A stretch of DNA of 64,000 nt from Prauserella marina (GCF_002240355.1 NZ_CP016353.1:6735001-6799000), one strand, 5' to 3'; shown: positions 35,115 to 43,513, numbered from the stretch's first letter. Notes: generated from the letters alone by a model not told the origin. Numbers and translations are program-made.

Positions 35115-36302
35115 GTGCGGCGGTTCAGTCTGTGGATGCGGGCGCACCCGATGGCAGGCGACATCCTCATCGCGGTGCTCGTCCTGCTCGTCGACGTCGC
35201 GTTCTTCCTCATTGTCAGCAACGCGCCGAACGGCGACATTTCACCGTGGTACGTCACATTGCCGATCGATGTTGCCACCGTGGCGCCGTTGATCGTGCGG
35301 CGCAAGTACCCGCTGCCCGCCGCCTACGCCGTGCTGATCATGGGCGCCCTGCACGCCGCGCTCGAACTCGGGACGGCCGCCGCCGTGGCGAGCTGCATCT
35401 TCGTTTACAGCGTCGTCGTGTACGTGAGCCGTCGCGCCGGTGTCGTCTATCTGGTGTTGATGCTCGCCGCGACGATCACGCAGCTCCAGATTCAGGTGCG
35501 CGAGCAGTGGGTCACCGACTCGGTCGTCGCGGGGCTGCTGCTGATCCTGTGCTGGGGGTTCGGCGAGTTCGTCAGCGCCCGCAGGGCCTATCAGGCCGAG
35601 GTCGAGGCCAGGTTGCACCTGCTGGAGACAGAGCAGGACCACGCGACGAAGATCGCGGTCGCCGAGGAGAGGGCACGGATCGCGAGGGAACTGCACGACG
35701 TGGTCGCGCACGCGGTGAGCGTCATCGTCGTGCACGCCGACGGTGCTTCCTACGCCATCGGCTCCAACCCGGAACTTGCCCGCACGGCCGTGCGCACCAT
35801 TTCCGAAACGGGGAGGGGAGCGCTCGCCGAACTGCGCAGGCTGCTGGATGTGCTGCGAGACGACAGACCGGACGAGCGGCCGAGAGTTCCGCAACCGACG
35901 GCGGGGGACCTCACCGACCTCGCGGAACGGATGCGTACCGCGGGGCTTCCCGTCGAACTCGACGTCGACGCCGACTTCGCCGAGCTGCCCGCTGGGGTGT
36001 CCCTGGGCGTGTACCGCATCGTGCAGGAATCGCTGACCAACACGCTCAAGCACGCCGGAAACGGCGCGAGAGCGAAGGTCAGCGTGCACGTGGCAGGCGA
36101 GCGGATCGCCGTCGACATCAGCGACGACGGGGCCGGCAAGGCACGCCCCGTCGTCCCCGGCTCCCGGACATTCCCCGGTGGCAACGGTGTCATCGGCATG
36201 CGCGAGCGCGCCAGCGTCTACGGCGGCACCCTGCGAATCGGGCCGACGCCGGGCGGTGGCTGGAAGGTGAGCGCGAGGCTCCCGGTTAGGTTGGATCAGT
36301 GA
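35115..36302 (+). CDS. Membrane sensor histidine kinase (HisKA_3, NarL-partner type)
   Basis: A 395-residue kinase. The first 150 residues contain four or five membrane helices with short loops and no large sensor domain, as in DesK/LiaS-like intramembrane sensors. The phospho-acceptor is in RIARELHDVVAHAVS (His194). The ATPase domain includes RIVQESLTNTLKHAG and the G-box DDGAGKARP, then GVIGMRERA. Start GTG 35115. It is coupled by GTGA overlap to a NarL-type regulator, with ABC transporter genes nearby, so it may sense envelope or antibiotic stress (inference). Confidence 0.92.
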   Translation: MRRFSLWMRAHPMAGDILIAVLVLLVDVAFFLIVSNAPNGDISPWYVTLPIDVATVAPLIVRRKYPLPAAYAVLIMGALHAALELGTAAAVASCIFVYSVVVYVSRRAGVVYLVLMLAATITQLQIQVREQWVTDSVVAGLLLILCWGFGEFVSARRAYQAEVEARLHLLETEQDHATKIAVAEERARIARELHDVVAHAVSVIVVHADGASYAIGSNPELARTAVRTISETGRGALAELRRLLDVLRDDRPDERPRVPQPTAGDLTDLAERMRTAGLPVELDVDADFAELPAGVSLGVYRIVQESLTNTLKHAGNGARAKVSVHVAGERIAVDISDDGAGKARPVVPGSRTFPGGNGVIGMRERASVYGGTLRIGPTPGGGWKVSARLPVRLDQ

Positions 36303-36955
36303 TACGCGTCTTGGTGGTCGACGACCAGGAACTCATGCGAGTCGGCTTCCGCATGGTCCTCGGCGCTCAGGAAGATCTCGACGTCGTCGCCGAGGCGGGT
36401 GACGGAGCGGAGGCGGTGCGGCTCGCCGATTCGCTGCGGCCGGATGTCGTGTTGATGGACGTCAGAATGCCGGTGCTGGACGGCGTCGAAGCCACGAAAC
36501 GCATCGTCGCGGCTGGCACCTCGCGGGTGCTCGTGATGACCACGTTCGACCTCGACGAGTACGTCTACTCCGCGTTGCAGGGCGGGGCGAGTGGCTTTTT
36601 GTTGAAGGACACGCCGCCTGATCACCTCGTTTCGGCACTGCGTTCAGTCGCGAGCGGGGATGCCGTCGTTTCCCCTTCGGTGACGCGACGCCTGCTCGAT
36701 CGCTTCCTCGGCGACGGACATGCTCCGCCGAGAGACCCCTCGCTGCTCGACGTTCTGACAGAGCGGGAGCGCGAGGTGCTGACCCTTGTCGCGAAAGGAC
36801 TCTCCAACACCGAGATCGCGGAAAGGCTCTTCCTTTCCGAAGCCACCGTGAAGACGCACGTCGGCAGAATCCTCGCGAAACTCGACCTGCGGGACAGGGT
36901 TCAGGCCGTCGTGCTCGCCTACGAGACCGGGCTCACGAGGCCGGGGACGAGCTGA
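36299..36955 (+). CDS. NarL/LuxR-type response regulator
   Basis: A 218-residue regulator with a receiver domain (acidic pair at Asp8-Asp9, phospho-acceptor Asp54 in LMDVRMP, Lys106) and a LuxR-type HTH at about 150-210 (LTEREREVLTLVAKGLSN, then SEATVKTHVGRILAKL). Start GTG overlaps the kinase stop by 4 bp. It is the cognate partner of the adjacent kinase. Candidate target sites are the direct repeats at 38495-38514 before the ABC ATPase gene. Confidence 0.93.
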   Translation: MIRVLVVDDQELMRVGFRMVLGAQEDLDVVAEAGDGAEAVRLADSLRPDVVLMDVRMPVLDGVEATKRIVAAGTSRVLVMTTFDLDEYVYSALQGGASGFLLKDTPPDHLVSALRSVASGDAVVSPSVTRRLLDRFLGDGHAPPRDPSLLDVLTEREREVLTLVAKGLSNTEIAERLFLSEATVKTHVGRILAKLDLRDRVQAVVLAYETGLTRPGTS

Positions 36956-36958
36956 GCT

Positions 36959-37879
36959 TCAGCGATACATCGCCGGATCGACGGTGCGAGGGTCGATGCC
37001 GGGGAGGAACACCTCGCGGAAGTACCTCCCGAAGTCGGGCCGGGAACCGTCGGTGTCGGTGAACCCGTAGGTGTGCATGAGGCTCCACGACGCGAGTGTC
37101 TTTCCCGCGAAGCGCTCGACGCCGGGATCGGCCGCCAGCGCGACGACACCTCTCGCCAGGTAGTGCGGGGTCTCCGAGACGGCGAATTCGGGCCGCTCAT
37201 CGTTGACGGCTTCCCTCCAGTTGTCCTCGGTGACACCGAAGAGGTCGAGCATGGATTCGGAGCGGATGAAACCCGGCGTCACGGCAAGGCCGGTGCATCC
37301 CTTGTTCTTCAGTTCGGCGCCGAGCGCTCTCCCGAGCGCCCTGATCCCGCATTTGACGAGGTAGTAGGGGATTCCGGCTCCGAAGTAGTCGTCGTTGTCG
37401 TTGTCGGTCACCTCGATGACGAGCCCGCCTGGCTTGCCCACGACGAGGGGGAGCAGCTTGTGCAGAGCGATGAGATGGGTGTCGATGCCGTTGTGGACGA
37501 CGGTCAGTGCCTTGTCCAGATCGGACTCCCAGTACTCGGTGCCGAACTCGACGAACGGATCACCTCCCCACACGTCGTCGACGAGAAGGTCAATCCCACC
37601 ATCCACTTCGGATTCGATGCTCGCGCGAAGCGCATCGACGTCGGCCTCGGACGTGAAATCGCAGCGGACCGGGATTCCCCTGCCGCCCGCCTCGTCCACC
37701 AGCTCCGCGGTGTCCTCGATGGTCTCCGGCCTCGCCATCGGGGAAGCGCGCTCGCGGGTCGTGCGGCCGGTGACGAAAACGGTGGCCCCCGCCGAACCCA
37801 GTTCGACCGCGATGGCGCGGCCACAACCTCTGGTCGCCCCCGTGACGACGGCCACCTTGCCTGCCAGTGCCGTGCTCAT
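36959..37879 (-). CDS. SDR family oxidoreductase
   Basis: A 306-residue short-chain dehydrogenase with TGATRGCGRAIA as the cofactor motif and YYLVKCG as the active-site YxxxK. A longer than usual C-terminal region (FTDTDGSRPDFGRYFREVFL) suggests a subfamily with an extended tail. The ATG at 37879 has AGGAG just upstream and overlaps the tetR stop by ATGA, so the regulator and enzyme are one transcript. Substrate unknown. It converges with the response regulator gene, leaving 3 bp. Confidence 0.9.
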   Translation of the reverse strand: MSTALAGKVAVVTGATRGCGRAIAVELGSAGATVFVTGRTTRERASPMARPETIEDTAELVDEAGGRGIPVRCDFTSEADVDALRASIESEVDGGIDLLVDDVWGGDPFVEFGTEYWESDLDKALTVVHNGIDTHLIALHKLLPLVVGKPGGLVIEVTDNDNDDYFGAGIPYYLVKCGIRALGRALGAELKNKGCTGLAVTPGFIRSESMLDLFGVTEDNWREAVNDERPEFAVSETPHYLARGVVALAADPGVERFAGKTLASWSLMHTYGFTDTDGSRPDFGRYFREVFLPGIDPRTVDPAMYR

Positions 37880-38451
37880 CGGTACCAGCTCCTCAGTATC
37901 GAATCGACATCCTCCGCGAGACGGATGGCGAACTCCCCACCCGGCCGGATGGACCAGTCGATGGCGGACCCATTGGCCGTCGCGAGCAGCACCCTCGCCG
38001 CGTGTCGCGGTGACGGACCACACCATCCGGTTCCCGCCGCGTCGCGAACGAGTTCGGTCAGTTCTCGCTCCAGCGCCGCGTAATGCTCACCGACCAGCTC
38101 GCGCAACAGCGGATCGGCGATGTCGGCTCCCAGTTGGCCGAGGTGGTTGGCCGCGGTCTCCGGGTCACCGAGTCCCGAGTAGACGGCCAGCAGCGCGGTA
38201 CGCAAGGCGGCACAAGGGCTTTCCGCATCGGCGCTGACCCCGCGCACCAGTTCGACGGCTCGTTCGGTTCCCGCCCTGCTCATGGCTTCGAGCAGGCCAT
38301 GTTTCGAACCGAACCGCGTGGCGACACTGCCGACGGCGACGCCGGCCTCCTCGGCAACCTTGGCCAGCGTGAAACCGGGTCCCACTTTGGCCACGACCCG
38401 CTGGGCCGCCTCGATCAAACGGTCGTCGGTGATACTCCTCGGCCTGGCCAC
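37876..38451 (-). CDS. TetR family regulator paired with an SDR
   Basis: A 191-residue TetR protein with the HTH ITDDRLIEAAQRVVA, then LAKVAEEAGVAVGSVATRFG. I chose GTG 38451 because the family start (VARPRSITDDRL) begins there and an ATG at 38475 lies inside a 9-bp near-perfect dyad (38456-38479), which looks like its own operator. ATGA overlap with the downstream SDR gene indicates the enzyme is the regulated partner. The ligand is probably the SDR substrate or product (inference). Confidence 0.88.
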   Translation of the reverse strand: MARPRSITDDRLIEAAQRVVAKVGPGFTLAKVAEEAGVAVGSVATRFGSKHGLLEAMSRAGTERAVELVRGVSADAESPCAALRTALLAVYSGLGDPETAANHLGQLGADIADPLLRELVGEHYAALERELTELVRDAAGTGWCGPSPRHAARVLLATANGSAIDWSIRPGGEFAIRLAEDVDSILRSWYR

Positions 38452-38455
38452 ACCA

Positions 38456-38479
38456 GTTATTGAACCACCATTCATTAAC
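38456..38479. promoter_or_regulatory. Candidate operator of the TetR-SDR operon
   Basis: GTTATTGAA and TTCATTAAC are inverted with one mismatch and a 6-bp spacer, just upstream of the chosen tetR GTG. Size and position are typical of a TetR autoregulatory site. Confidence 0.6.
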
Positions 38480-38494
38480 CCTGTGCAACCGAGT

Positions 38495-38514
38495 TCAGGG
38501 TCAACTCAGGGTCA
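38495..38514. promoter_or_regulatory. Tandem TCAGGGTCA repeats before the ABC ATPase gene
   Basis: TCAGGGTCA occurs twice (38495-38503 and 38506-38514), spaced 11 bp start to start, one helical turn. Such tandem sites suit dimeric activators of LuxR or SARP type. They lie in the tetR-ABC intergenic region. Confidence 0.45.
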
Positions 38515-38701
38515 TCACGGATCGCCTCCGCCACCGTGATCCAGCAAGCTACGACCACAGGCGAATCGCAGTTCGGTCTTGAGGATGACGCGCAAGGGGG
38601 CACCCATCGGAAATGATGGGGTCAATCCGGAAGGCCGACGAGTACACGGACTCGCGCACAGGCAAGCGTCATCGCGGCGGCAGCCGCACCAGGAGGAGAA
38701 G

Positions 38702-39643
38702 ATGATCGAGGCAAAGGGCCTCACCAAGCGGTACGGCAAGACGCTGGCGGTCGACGACCTGTCATTCACCGTGACTCCAGGCAAGGTCACCGGCTTTCTC
38801 GGTCCCAACGGAGCGGGAAAATCCACCACGATGCGCATGGTGCTCGGACTCGACAACCCGACAGGGGGTCAGGTCAGCATCGGCGGCAAGCGCTACCGGG
38901 AGCTTCATCATCCACTTCGGACCGTCGGAGCACTGCTCGACGCGAAGTGGGTACACCCCAACCGCTCTGCGCGCGCACACCTGAGCTGGATGGCGAAATC
39001 CAACAAGATCCCCATGCGAAGGGTTGACGAGTCACTCGACATCGTCGGGCTCACCAGCGTCGCCAACAAGCGAGCGGGCGGCTTTTCCCTCGGCATGTCC
39101 CAGCGACTCGGCATCGCGAGCGCGCTGCTCGGCGACCCCGAGGTCCTGCTGTTCGACGAACCGGTCAACGGCCTCGACCCAGAAGGCATCCTGTGGATCC
39201 GCCGCTTCATGCAGCGGCTGGCCGAAGAAGGACGCACCGTCTTCGTGTCGAGTCACCTCCTGTCCGAGATGGCACTCACCGCGACCGAGCTGGTCGTCAT
39301 CGGCCGAGGAAAGCTGATCTCGCAGGGCAGCACCGACGACTTCGTCGCCAAGGCGACGGACAGCACCGTCAAGGTGCGCAGCCCGCAGCTCGACAAGCTG
39401 CGCACGGCACTCGCCTCGGCGAGCGCGGACGTCGCGGATGCGGACGACGGGCTGATCGTGTCCGGATTGGACAGTGCGAAGATCGGCGAGATCGCCATGC
39501 AGCAGAGCGTCGTCCTGCACGAACTGAGCCCGCAGCGCGGCTCCCTCGAAGAGGCGTTCATGCAGATCACGGGCGACTCCGTGCAGTACCACGCCGACAT
39601 CGAGGCCGAGGCGCGGAAAGCGCTTGAGTCCTCCTCTCGCTGA
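38702..39643 (+). CDS. ABC transporter ATP-binding protein (bacitracin-export-like), copy 1
   Basis: A 313-residue ATPase: Walker A GPNGAGKST, signature FSLGMSQRLGIASALL, Walker B VLLFDEPVNGLDPEGI, and the H-loop SSHLLSEM. The C-terminal 90 residues form the extension common to multidrug or lantibiotic exporters. AGGAGG precedes ATG 38702; earlier starts lack the family sequence. It is followed 28 bp later by its permease. A second, closely related ATPase gene lies at 40610 with an 85-bp block of identical DNA. Confidence 0.93.
   Translation: MIEAKGLTKRYGKTLAVDDLSFTVTPGKVTGFLGPNGAGKSTTMRMVLGLDNPTGGQVSIGGKRYRELHHPLRTVGALLDAKWVHPNRSARAHLSWMAKSNKIPMRRVDESLDIVGLTSVANKRAGGFSLGMSQRLGIASALLGDPEVLLFDEPVNGLDPEGILWIRRFMQRLAEEGRTVFVSSHLLSEMALTATELVVIGRGKLISQGSTDDFVAKATDSTVKVRSPQLDKLRTALASASADVADADDGLIVSGLDSAKIGEIAMQQSVVLHELSPQRGSLEEAFMQITGDSVQYHADIEAEARKALESSSR
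39107..39191 (+). repeat. 85-bp block identical in both ABC ATPase genes, copy 1
   Basis: This block, covering the signature-to-Walker B region, is identical at every base to 41015-41099. A second identical 32-bp block is at 39221-39252 and 41129-41160. Flanking codons differ at silent and coding positions, so recent gene conversion or strong local constraint is implied. Confidence 0.95.
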
Positions 39644-39671
39644 ACGACTCATCAGGAATCAGGGATAAACG

Positions 39672-40439
39672 ATGACTCTGCTCGCAGTCGAACGCATCAA
39701 GCTGCTGACCACAAGGTCGCCGTGGTGGTGCGCGCTCATCACGCTCGTGGTGACCTCCGGGTTCACCGCTCTCGTCGTCGGCACCGCGAACGACCAGTTC
39801 CCGGTCACGGTCGCGACAACCCAATTCAGCTACAGCTTCGGCCTCGCCGTGATCATGGTGCTCGCCGCGCTCGCGGTCACCACCGAATACCGGTTCGGGA
39901 CCATCAGGACCACCTTCCAGGCCGTACCGAACCGAGGGTCGGCGCTGCTGGCGAAGACCGGGGTCATCGCGACGCTCGCGCTCGTGATCGGTGAGATCAC
40001 AGCGTTCGCGTGCTGGGGCCTCGCGACCCTGCTCCAGCCAACGGCAGACCTCGCGCTCAACAGCGGGGCCGACTGGATCAACGTCGCCGGTGTCGGCGTC
40101 ATCTACGCACTCGCCGCCGTCATCGCCGTCGCCGTCGGTGTCCTCGTGCGGCACAGCGCGGGAGCCATCTCGCTGCTGCTGATCTACAACCTCGCCATCG
40201 AGCAGCTCGTGCAGCTCATCCCGAACGCGGGCCCGAAGATCTACGAATGGCTGCCGTTCAACGTGGCGCACAAGTTCATCACCGGTGACGGCGCCTCCAA
40301 CGCCGGACGGTCGAGCGAGGCCGGTGTGCCGCTGTCGACATCGACACTCAGCGCCGGCTGGGCGCTCGCCTACTTCGCCGCTTTCGCCGCGGTGATGCTC
40401 GCGATCGCCATCACGACGGCCAAGAAGCGGGACGCGTAA
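39672..40439 (+). CDS. ABC transporter permease
   Basis: A 255-residue membrane protein with six predicted helices (for example FSYSFGLAVIMVLAALAVTT and VGVIYALAAVIAVAVGVLV). It has the ABC-2-like features of an early VERIKLLTTRSPWW motif and the EYRFGTIRTTFQAVPNR loop. It is the only permease near two ATPase genes. A terminator at 40516-40557 separates it from the second ATPase gene. Substrate unknown; a peptide antibiotic or lipid is plausible given the nearby two-component system. Confidence 0.88.
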   Translation: MTLLAVERIKLLTTRSPWWCALITLVVTSGFTALVVGTANDQFPVTVATTQFSYSFGLAVIMVLAALAVTTEYRFGTIRTTFQAVPNRGSALLAKTGVIATLALVIGEITAFACWGLATLLQPTADLALNSGADWINVAGVGVIYALAAVIAVAVGVLVRHSAGAISLLLIYNLAIEQLVQLIPNAGPKIYEWLPFNVAHKFITGDGASNAGRSSEAGVPLSTSTLSAGWALAYFAAFAAVMLAIAITTAKKRDA

Positions 40440-40515
40440 TCGAATAGACCCACCACAGGGAAACATCCGGAACGAGGGCGCGTTCGGGGCGCGCCCGCTC
40501 CGGAGCAAGGGGGAG

Positions 40516-40557
40516 AGAGGCCCGGACTGCCATCGGGGGGCGGTCCGGGCCTCTTTC
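40516..40557 (+). terminator. Terminator after the ABC permease gene
   Basis: A 16-bp stem (40516-40531 with 40539-40554, one G-T pair) and a 7-nt loop are followed by TTT. It separates the first ABC operon from the second ATPase gene. Confidence 0.88.
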
Positions 40558-40609
40558 ATGCGCGTCTCGGGGGATGCGCCGCGGCGACGACAGTGGGACC
40601 ATCGACGCT

Positions 40610-41524
40610 GTGATCGAGGCAACGCAGCTCTCGAAGAGGTACGGAAACACGCTGGCCGTCGACGACCTTTCGTTCAGGGTGAGCTCGGGAAGGGTCACCG
40701 GTTTCCTCGGTCCCAACGGAGCCGGGAAATCCACCACGATGCGGATGATCCTCGGCCTGGACAACCCGACGTCGGGCAGCGTGCACATCGACGGCAAGCA
40801 CTATCGCGAGCTGCGGAATCCACTTCGGACTGTGGGGGCACTACTCGAAGCGGGCTGGGTTCATCCGAACCGCTCGGCCCGCAACCACCTTCGCTGGATC
40901 GCGAGATCCAACGAGCTGCCGAGGAAACGCGTGGACGAGGTACTGAACCTCGTCGGCCTCAGCTCCGTCGCGAGCAAGCGCGCCGGCGGGTTTTCACTCG
41001 GCATGTTGCAGCGGCTCGGCATCGCGAGCGCGCTGCTCGGCGACCCCGAGGTCCTGCTGTTCGACGAACCGGTCAACGGCCTCGACCCAGAAGGCATCCA
41101 CTGGATCAGGGAGCTCATGCACACGCTCGCCGAAGAAGGACGCACCGTCTTCGTGTCGAGCCACCTGCTTTCCGAAATGGCGCAGACCGCACAGGATCTC
41201 GTCGTCATCGGCAGGGGCAAGCTGATCTACCAGGGGACGACGGACGACTTCGTCAGCAACGCGACGGCCCAGTCGGTGCGGATTCGCACCCCGCAGCTCG
41301 GCGAGCTGAAAACGGTGCTCGACCGGCGCGAACTGACCTTCACCGAGGCGGACGGTTCGGTGACCGTGTTCGGGTCCGAGGCCGCCGCACTCGGTGATCT
41401 CGCCTTCGGCGAGGGCATCACGCTGCACGAGCTGAGCCCGCAGCGCGGCTCCCTCGAACAGGCCTTCATGCAGATCACCGGCGAGGCGGTCGAATTCCAC
41501 GCCGAGGAGCGGCCCGCCGATTAA
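40610..41524 (+). CDS. ABC transporter ATP-binding protein, copy 2 (no adjacent permease)
   Basis: A 304-residue ATPase closely similar to the one at 38702: Walker A GPNGAGKST, signature FSLGMLQRLGIASALL, Walker B LLFDEPVNGLDPEG. The GTG at 40610 gives the same N terminus as copy 1 (VIEATQLSKRYG), so I prefer it to an ATG at 40574. It follows a terminator and lacks its own permease, so it may use the permease at 39672 or form mixed dimers with copy 1. Confidence 0.9.
   Translation: MIEATQLSKRYGNTLAVDDLSFRVSSGRVTGFLGPNGAGKSTTMRMILGLDNPTSGSVHIDGKHYRELRNPLRTVGALLEAGWVHPNRSARNHLRWIARSNELPRKRVDEVLNLVGLSSVASKRAGGFSLGMLQRLGIASALLGDPEVLLFDEPVNGLDPEGIHWIRELMHTLAEEGRTVFVSSHLLSEMAQTAQDLVVIGRGKLIYQGTTDDFVSNATAQSVRIRTPQLGELKTVLDRRELTFTEADGSVTVFGSEAAALGDLAFGEGITLHELSPQRGSLEQAFMQITGEAVEFHAEERPAD
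41015..41099 (+). repeat. 85-bp block identical in both ABC ATPase genes, copy 2
   Basis: Identical to 39107-39191. See copy 1 for the second, 32-bp identical block. Confidence 0.95.
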
Positions 41525-41549
41525 CGCAAGTATCAGCCTGTCGGGTTCG

Positions 41550-41566
41550 AAGCGGCGGAGCCGCTT
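41550..41566 (+). terminator. Weak stem-loop after the second ABC ATPase gene
   Basis: AAGCGGC and GCCGCTT form a 7-bp stem with a 3-nt loop 26 bp after the stop. There is no T-run, so terminator activity is uncertain. Confidence 0.4.
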
Positions 41567-41711
41567 GGAGTGGGCCGTCAACCGCCACCCGCACCGCCAC
41601 GCAAACCCCTAAATAGCCATTACCTGTGAGAGCGCCCACTTGGTCGGGTATTGGTGGTGTGACCGGGGGATATTGGGTATCAGCCATTCAAGGACTCTCC
41701 GGAGGTGACCC

Positions 41712-42239
41712 TTGACGGTGAAGCGGATTCCCCGCCTTGAAGCGATGGTCGAGCTGGAATGGTCCAGAGCCATCGAACTGCCTCGCGAAGCGCGATCGGC
41801 CTCGAAGCCATCCGAGCTGCGGATCGCATGGGTGCATCGTGCCCCCGAGGACCAGGTCCTCGCCCTCTACCGGGCCGCGTTCGCGGCGGGGGAGCTCGTG
41901 CCGAGCCCGTGGTGGCTGCGCGCGCTCGCCGAGGAGAAACTGCCGTCCCGCGAAGCGGGTTTCCGGGTCGAGGACCGCATCGACACGTTGCTTTCCCGCC
42001 GTCCGGGCTGGGAATTCGTGCCGTGGGCCGCGGACGGCGAATCGGGATACTGGGAGTTCATGCCGTCGGAGCGGGGAAGGGCTGGGCATCTCACTCCGAC
42101 GACGGTGCTGAACACCGCACGGCATTCCGGCTGGATCGACGTACTACCGGCCCACAGCGTCAGCACCCCCGAACCGATCGCGGTGCAGGGACTTGCCGGA
42201 TTGCGGGCCAGGCTCGGCGAGTTCGAGGCTGTGCGCTGA
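41712..42239 (+). CDS. Uncharacterised protein of about 175 residues
   Basis: A conserved-looking cytosolic protein with no signal or membrane helix. It is rich in Trp (for example PSPWWLRALAEEKL and PGWEFVPWAADGESGYWEF) and Arg. I do not recognise the family. The best ribosome site, GGAGG at 41701-41705, has 6-nt spacing to a TTG at 41712, so an unusual TTG start is likely; a GTG at 41718 is the alternative. It is followed 22 bp later by trmB, so a shared transcript is possible. Confidence 0.72.
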   Translation: MTVKRIPRLEAMVELEWSRAIELPREARSASKPSELRIAWVHRAPEDQVLALYRAAFAAGELVPSPWWLRALAEEKLPSREAGFRVEDRIDTLLSRRPGWEFVPWAADGESGYWEFMPSERGRAGHLTPTTVLNTARHSGWIDVLPAHSVSTPEPIAVQGLAGLRARLGEFEAVR

Positions 42240-42261
42240 ACCTTCCCCGGCCGCGGCTATC

Positions 42262-42981
42262 GTGCCGCTCGTGGAAAGCGAGCAACAGGCAAGGCTCCGT
42301 AGCGTCGTCAGCTACGTCAAGCGTGGCGGGCGGATGACCGCGGGACAGGAACGCGCCTGGGAACGGTTGTGGCCGACGATCGGCAGGGCGGTGCCCGAAC
42401 TGGAAGCGGGCCCCATCGACTTCGAGACCTGGTTCGGCAGGTCCGCACCCGTCCTGCTGGAGATCGGTTCCGGCATGGGGGAGACGACGTCGAGGCTCGC
42501 CGCGTCCGCTCCGGAAACCAACTACGTCGCCGTCGAGGTCTACGAAGCAGGTCTCGGTCAGCTCATGCTGCGCGCCGAGAAGCTGGGTATCGGCAACCTC
42601 CGGTTGCTGCACGGGGACGCGGTGGTCCTGCTGACCGAGCACATCGCACGGGACTCCCTCGCGGGGGTGCGGATCTTCTTCCCCGACCCGTGGCCGAAGA
42701 AGCGCCACCACAAGCGAAGGCTCGTCCAGCCCGAGTTCGTCAGGCTGGTCGCCGACCGGCTGGCTTCCGGCGGCACCCTGCATCTGGCGACCGACTGGGA
42801 GAACTACGCGGAGCAGATGCTTGAGGTGTGCTCGGCGGAGCCCACCTTGCGCAACAGGTTCGACGGCTGGGCTCCTCGCCCTGAATGGCGGCCGGTCACG
42901 AAGTTCGAGCAGCGCGCCGAAGAGGAGGGCAGGGTCAGCCACGACCTGATCTTCGAGAAGGTGACCTCTCCCGGAAATTAA
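42262..42981 (+). CDS. trmB: tRNA (guanine-N7)-methyltransferase
   Basis: A SAM-dependent methyltransferase of about 239 residues making m7G46 in tRNA. Motifs: SAM site EIGSGMGETTSRL, and the catalytic/tRNA-binding FFPDPWPKKRHHKRRL followed by LVQPEFVRLVADRL. The exact start is unclear: GTG 42262 or 42271, neither with a good ribosome site. Its stop codon is part of a dyad (42979-42995) that precedes the MarR gene. Confidence 0.94.
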   Translation: MPLVESEQQARLRSVVSYVKRGGRMTAGQERAWERLWPTIGRAVPELEAGPIDFETWFGRSAPVLLEIGSGMGETTSRLAASAPETNYVAVEVYEAGLGQLMLRAEKLGIGNLRLLHGDAVVLLTEHIARDSLAGVRIFFPDPWPKKRHHKRRLVQPEFVRLVADRLASGGTLHLATDWENYAEQMLEVCSAEPTLRNRFDGWAPRPEWRPVTKFEQRAEEEGRVSHDLIFEKVTSPGN

Positions 42982-42995
42982 CAGGAAACCTGATA
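42979..42995. promoter_or_regulatory. MarR-type operator overlapping the trmB stop
   Basis: TAACAGG and CCTGATA are inverted with one mismatch around AAA. The CAGG-N3-CCTG core is typical of actinobacterial MarR-family operators. The site ends 2 bp before the marR ATG, suggesting autorepression. Confidence 0.6.
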
Positions 42996-42997
42996 AA

Positions 42998-43462
42998 ATG
43001 TCCGGCATGTCGAACGAGGACGAGCAGGATGGGCCGGTCATCCGCACGGCCTACCTCGTCAAACGACTGGAGCTGGCGGTAAAAGGTCATATCGACATAG
43101 CGGTTCGACCACACGGTCTCACCGCCACGCAGTACACCGCGCTCACCTCGCTGCGCAACGATCCCGGCCAGTCCTCGGCCCAGCTCGCGCGGCGGTCCTT
43201 CGTGAGTGCCCAGACCATGCAGGAACTGATCACCAGCCTCGACCGGCGCGGGCTGGTCACGAGAACTCCATCGCCGGACAACCGCAGGGTGCTGCACGTC
43301 AGCCTGACCGAGGACGGCGAGGCCGTGCTCGCGAAACTCGACGACGAGGTCGACCGCATCGAAGCCGACATGCTGGCCGACCTCGACGCGGGACAGATCA
43401 GCGCACTACGCGAGGCACTTGGCCGGTGCATCCGGCGACTCGACACGCATCCCCGGCACTGA
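42998..43462 (+). CDS. MarR family transcriptional regulator
   Basis: A 154-residue winged-helix protein: LTATQYTALTSLRNDPGQSS, then LARRSFVSAQTMQELITSLD and the wing LVTRTPSPDNRRVLHVSLTE. ATG 42998 is used; ATG 43007 is possible. A CAGG-N3-CCTG dyad immediately upstream suggests autoregulation. No obvious target enzyme lies next to it, as the FtsX-type ABC genes beyond the terminator are convergent. The ligand is unknown. Confidence 0.9.
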   Translation: MSGMSNEDEQDGPVIRTAYLVKRLELAVKGHIDIAVRPHGLTATQYTALTSLRNDPGQSSAQLARRSFVSAQTMQELITSLDRRGLVTRTPSPDNRRVLHVSLTEDGEAVLAKLDDEVDRIEADMLADLDAGQISALREALGRCIRRLDTHPRH

Positions 43463-43468
43463 AGCAGC

Positions 43469-43506
43469 ACGGCGCTGGACGACCCGCATGGGCCGCCCAG
43501 CGCCGT
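43469..43506. terminator. Hairpin between marR and the FtsX-type permease gene
   Basis: ACGGCGCTGG (43469-43478) pairs with CCAGCGCCGT (43497-43506), a perfect 10-bp stem, between two convergent genes. Confidence 0.75.
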
Positions 43507-43513
43507 TCCCCCT

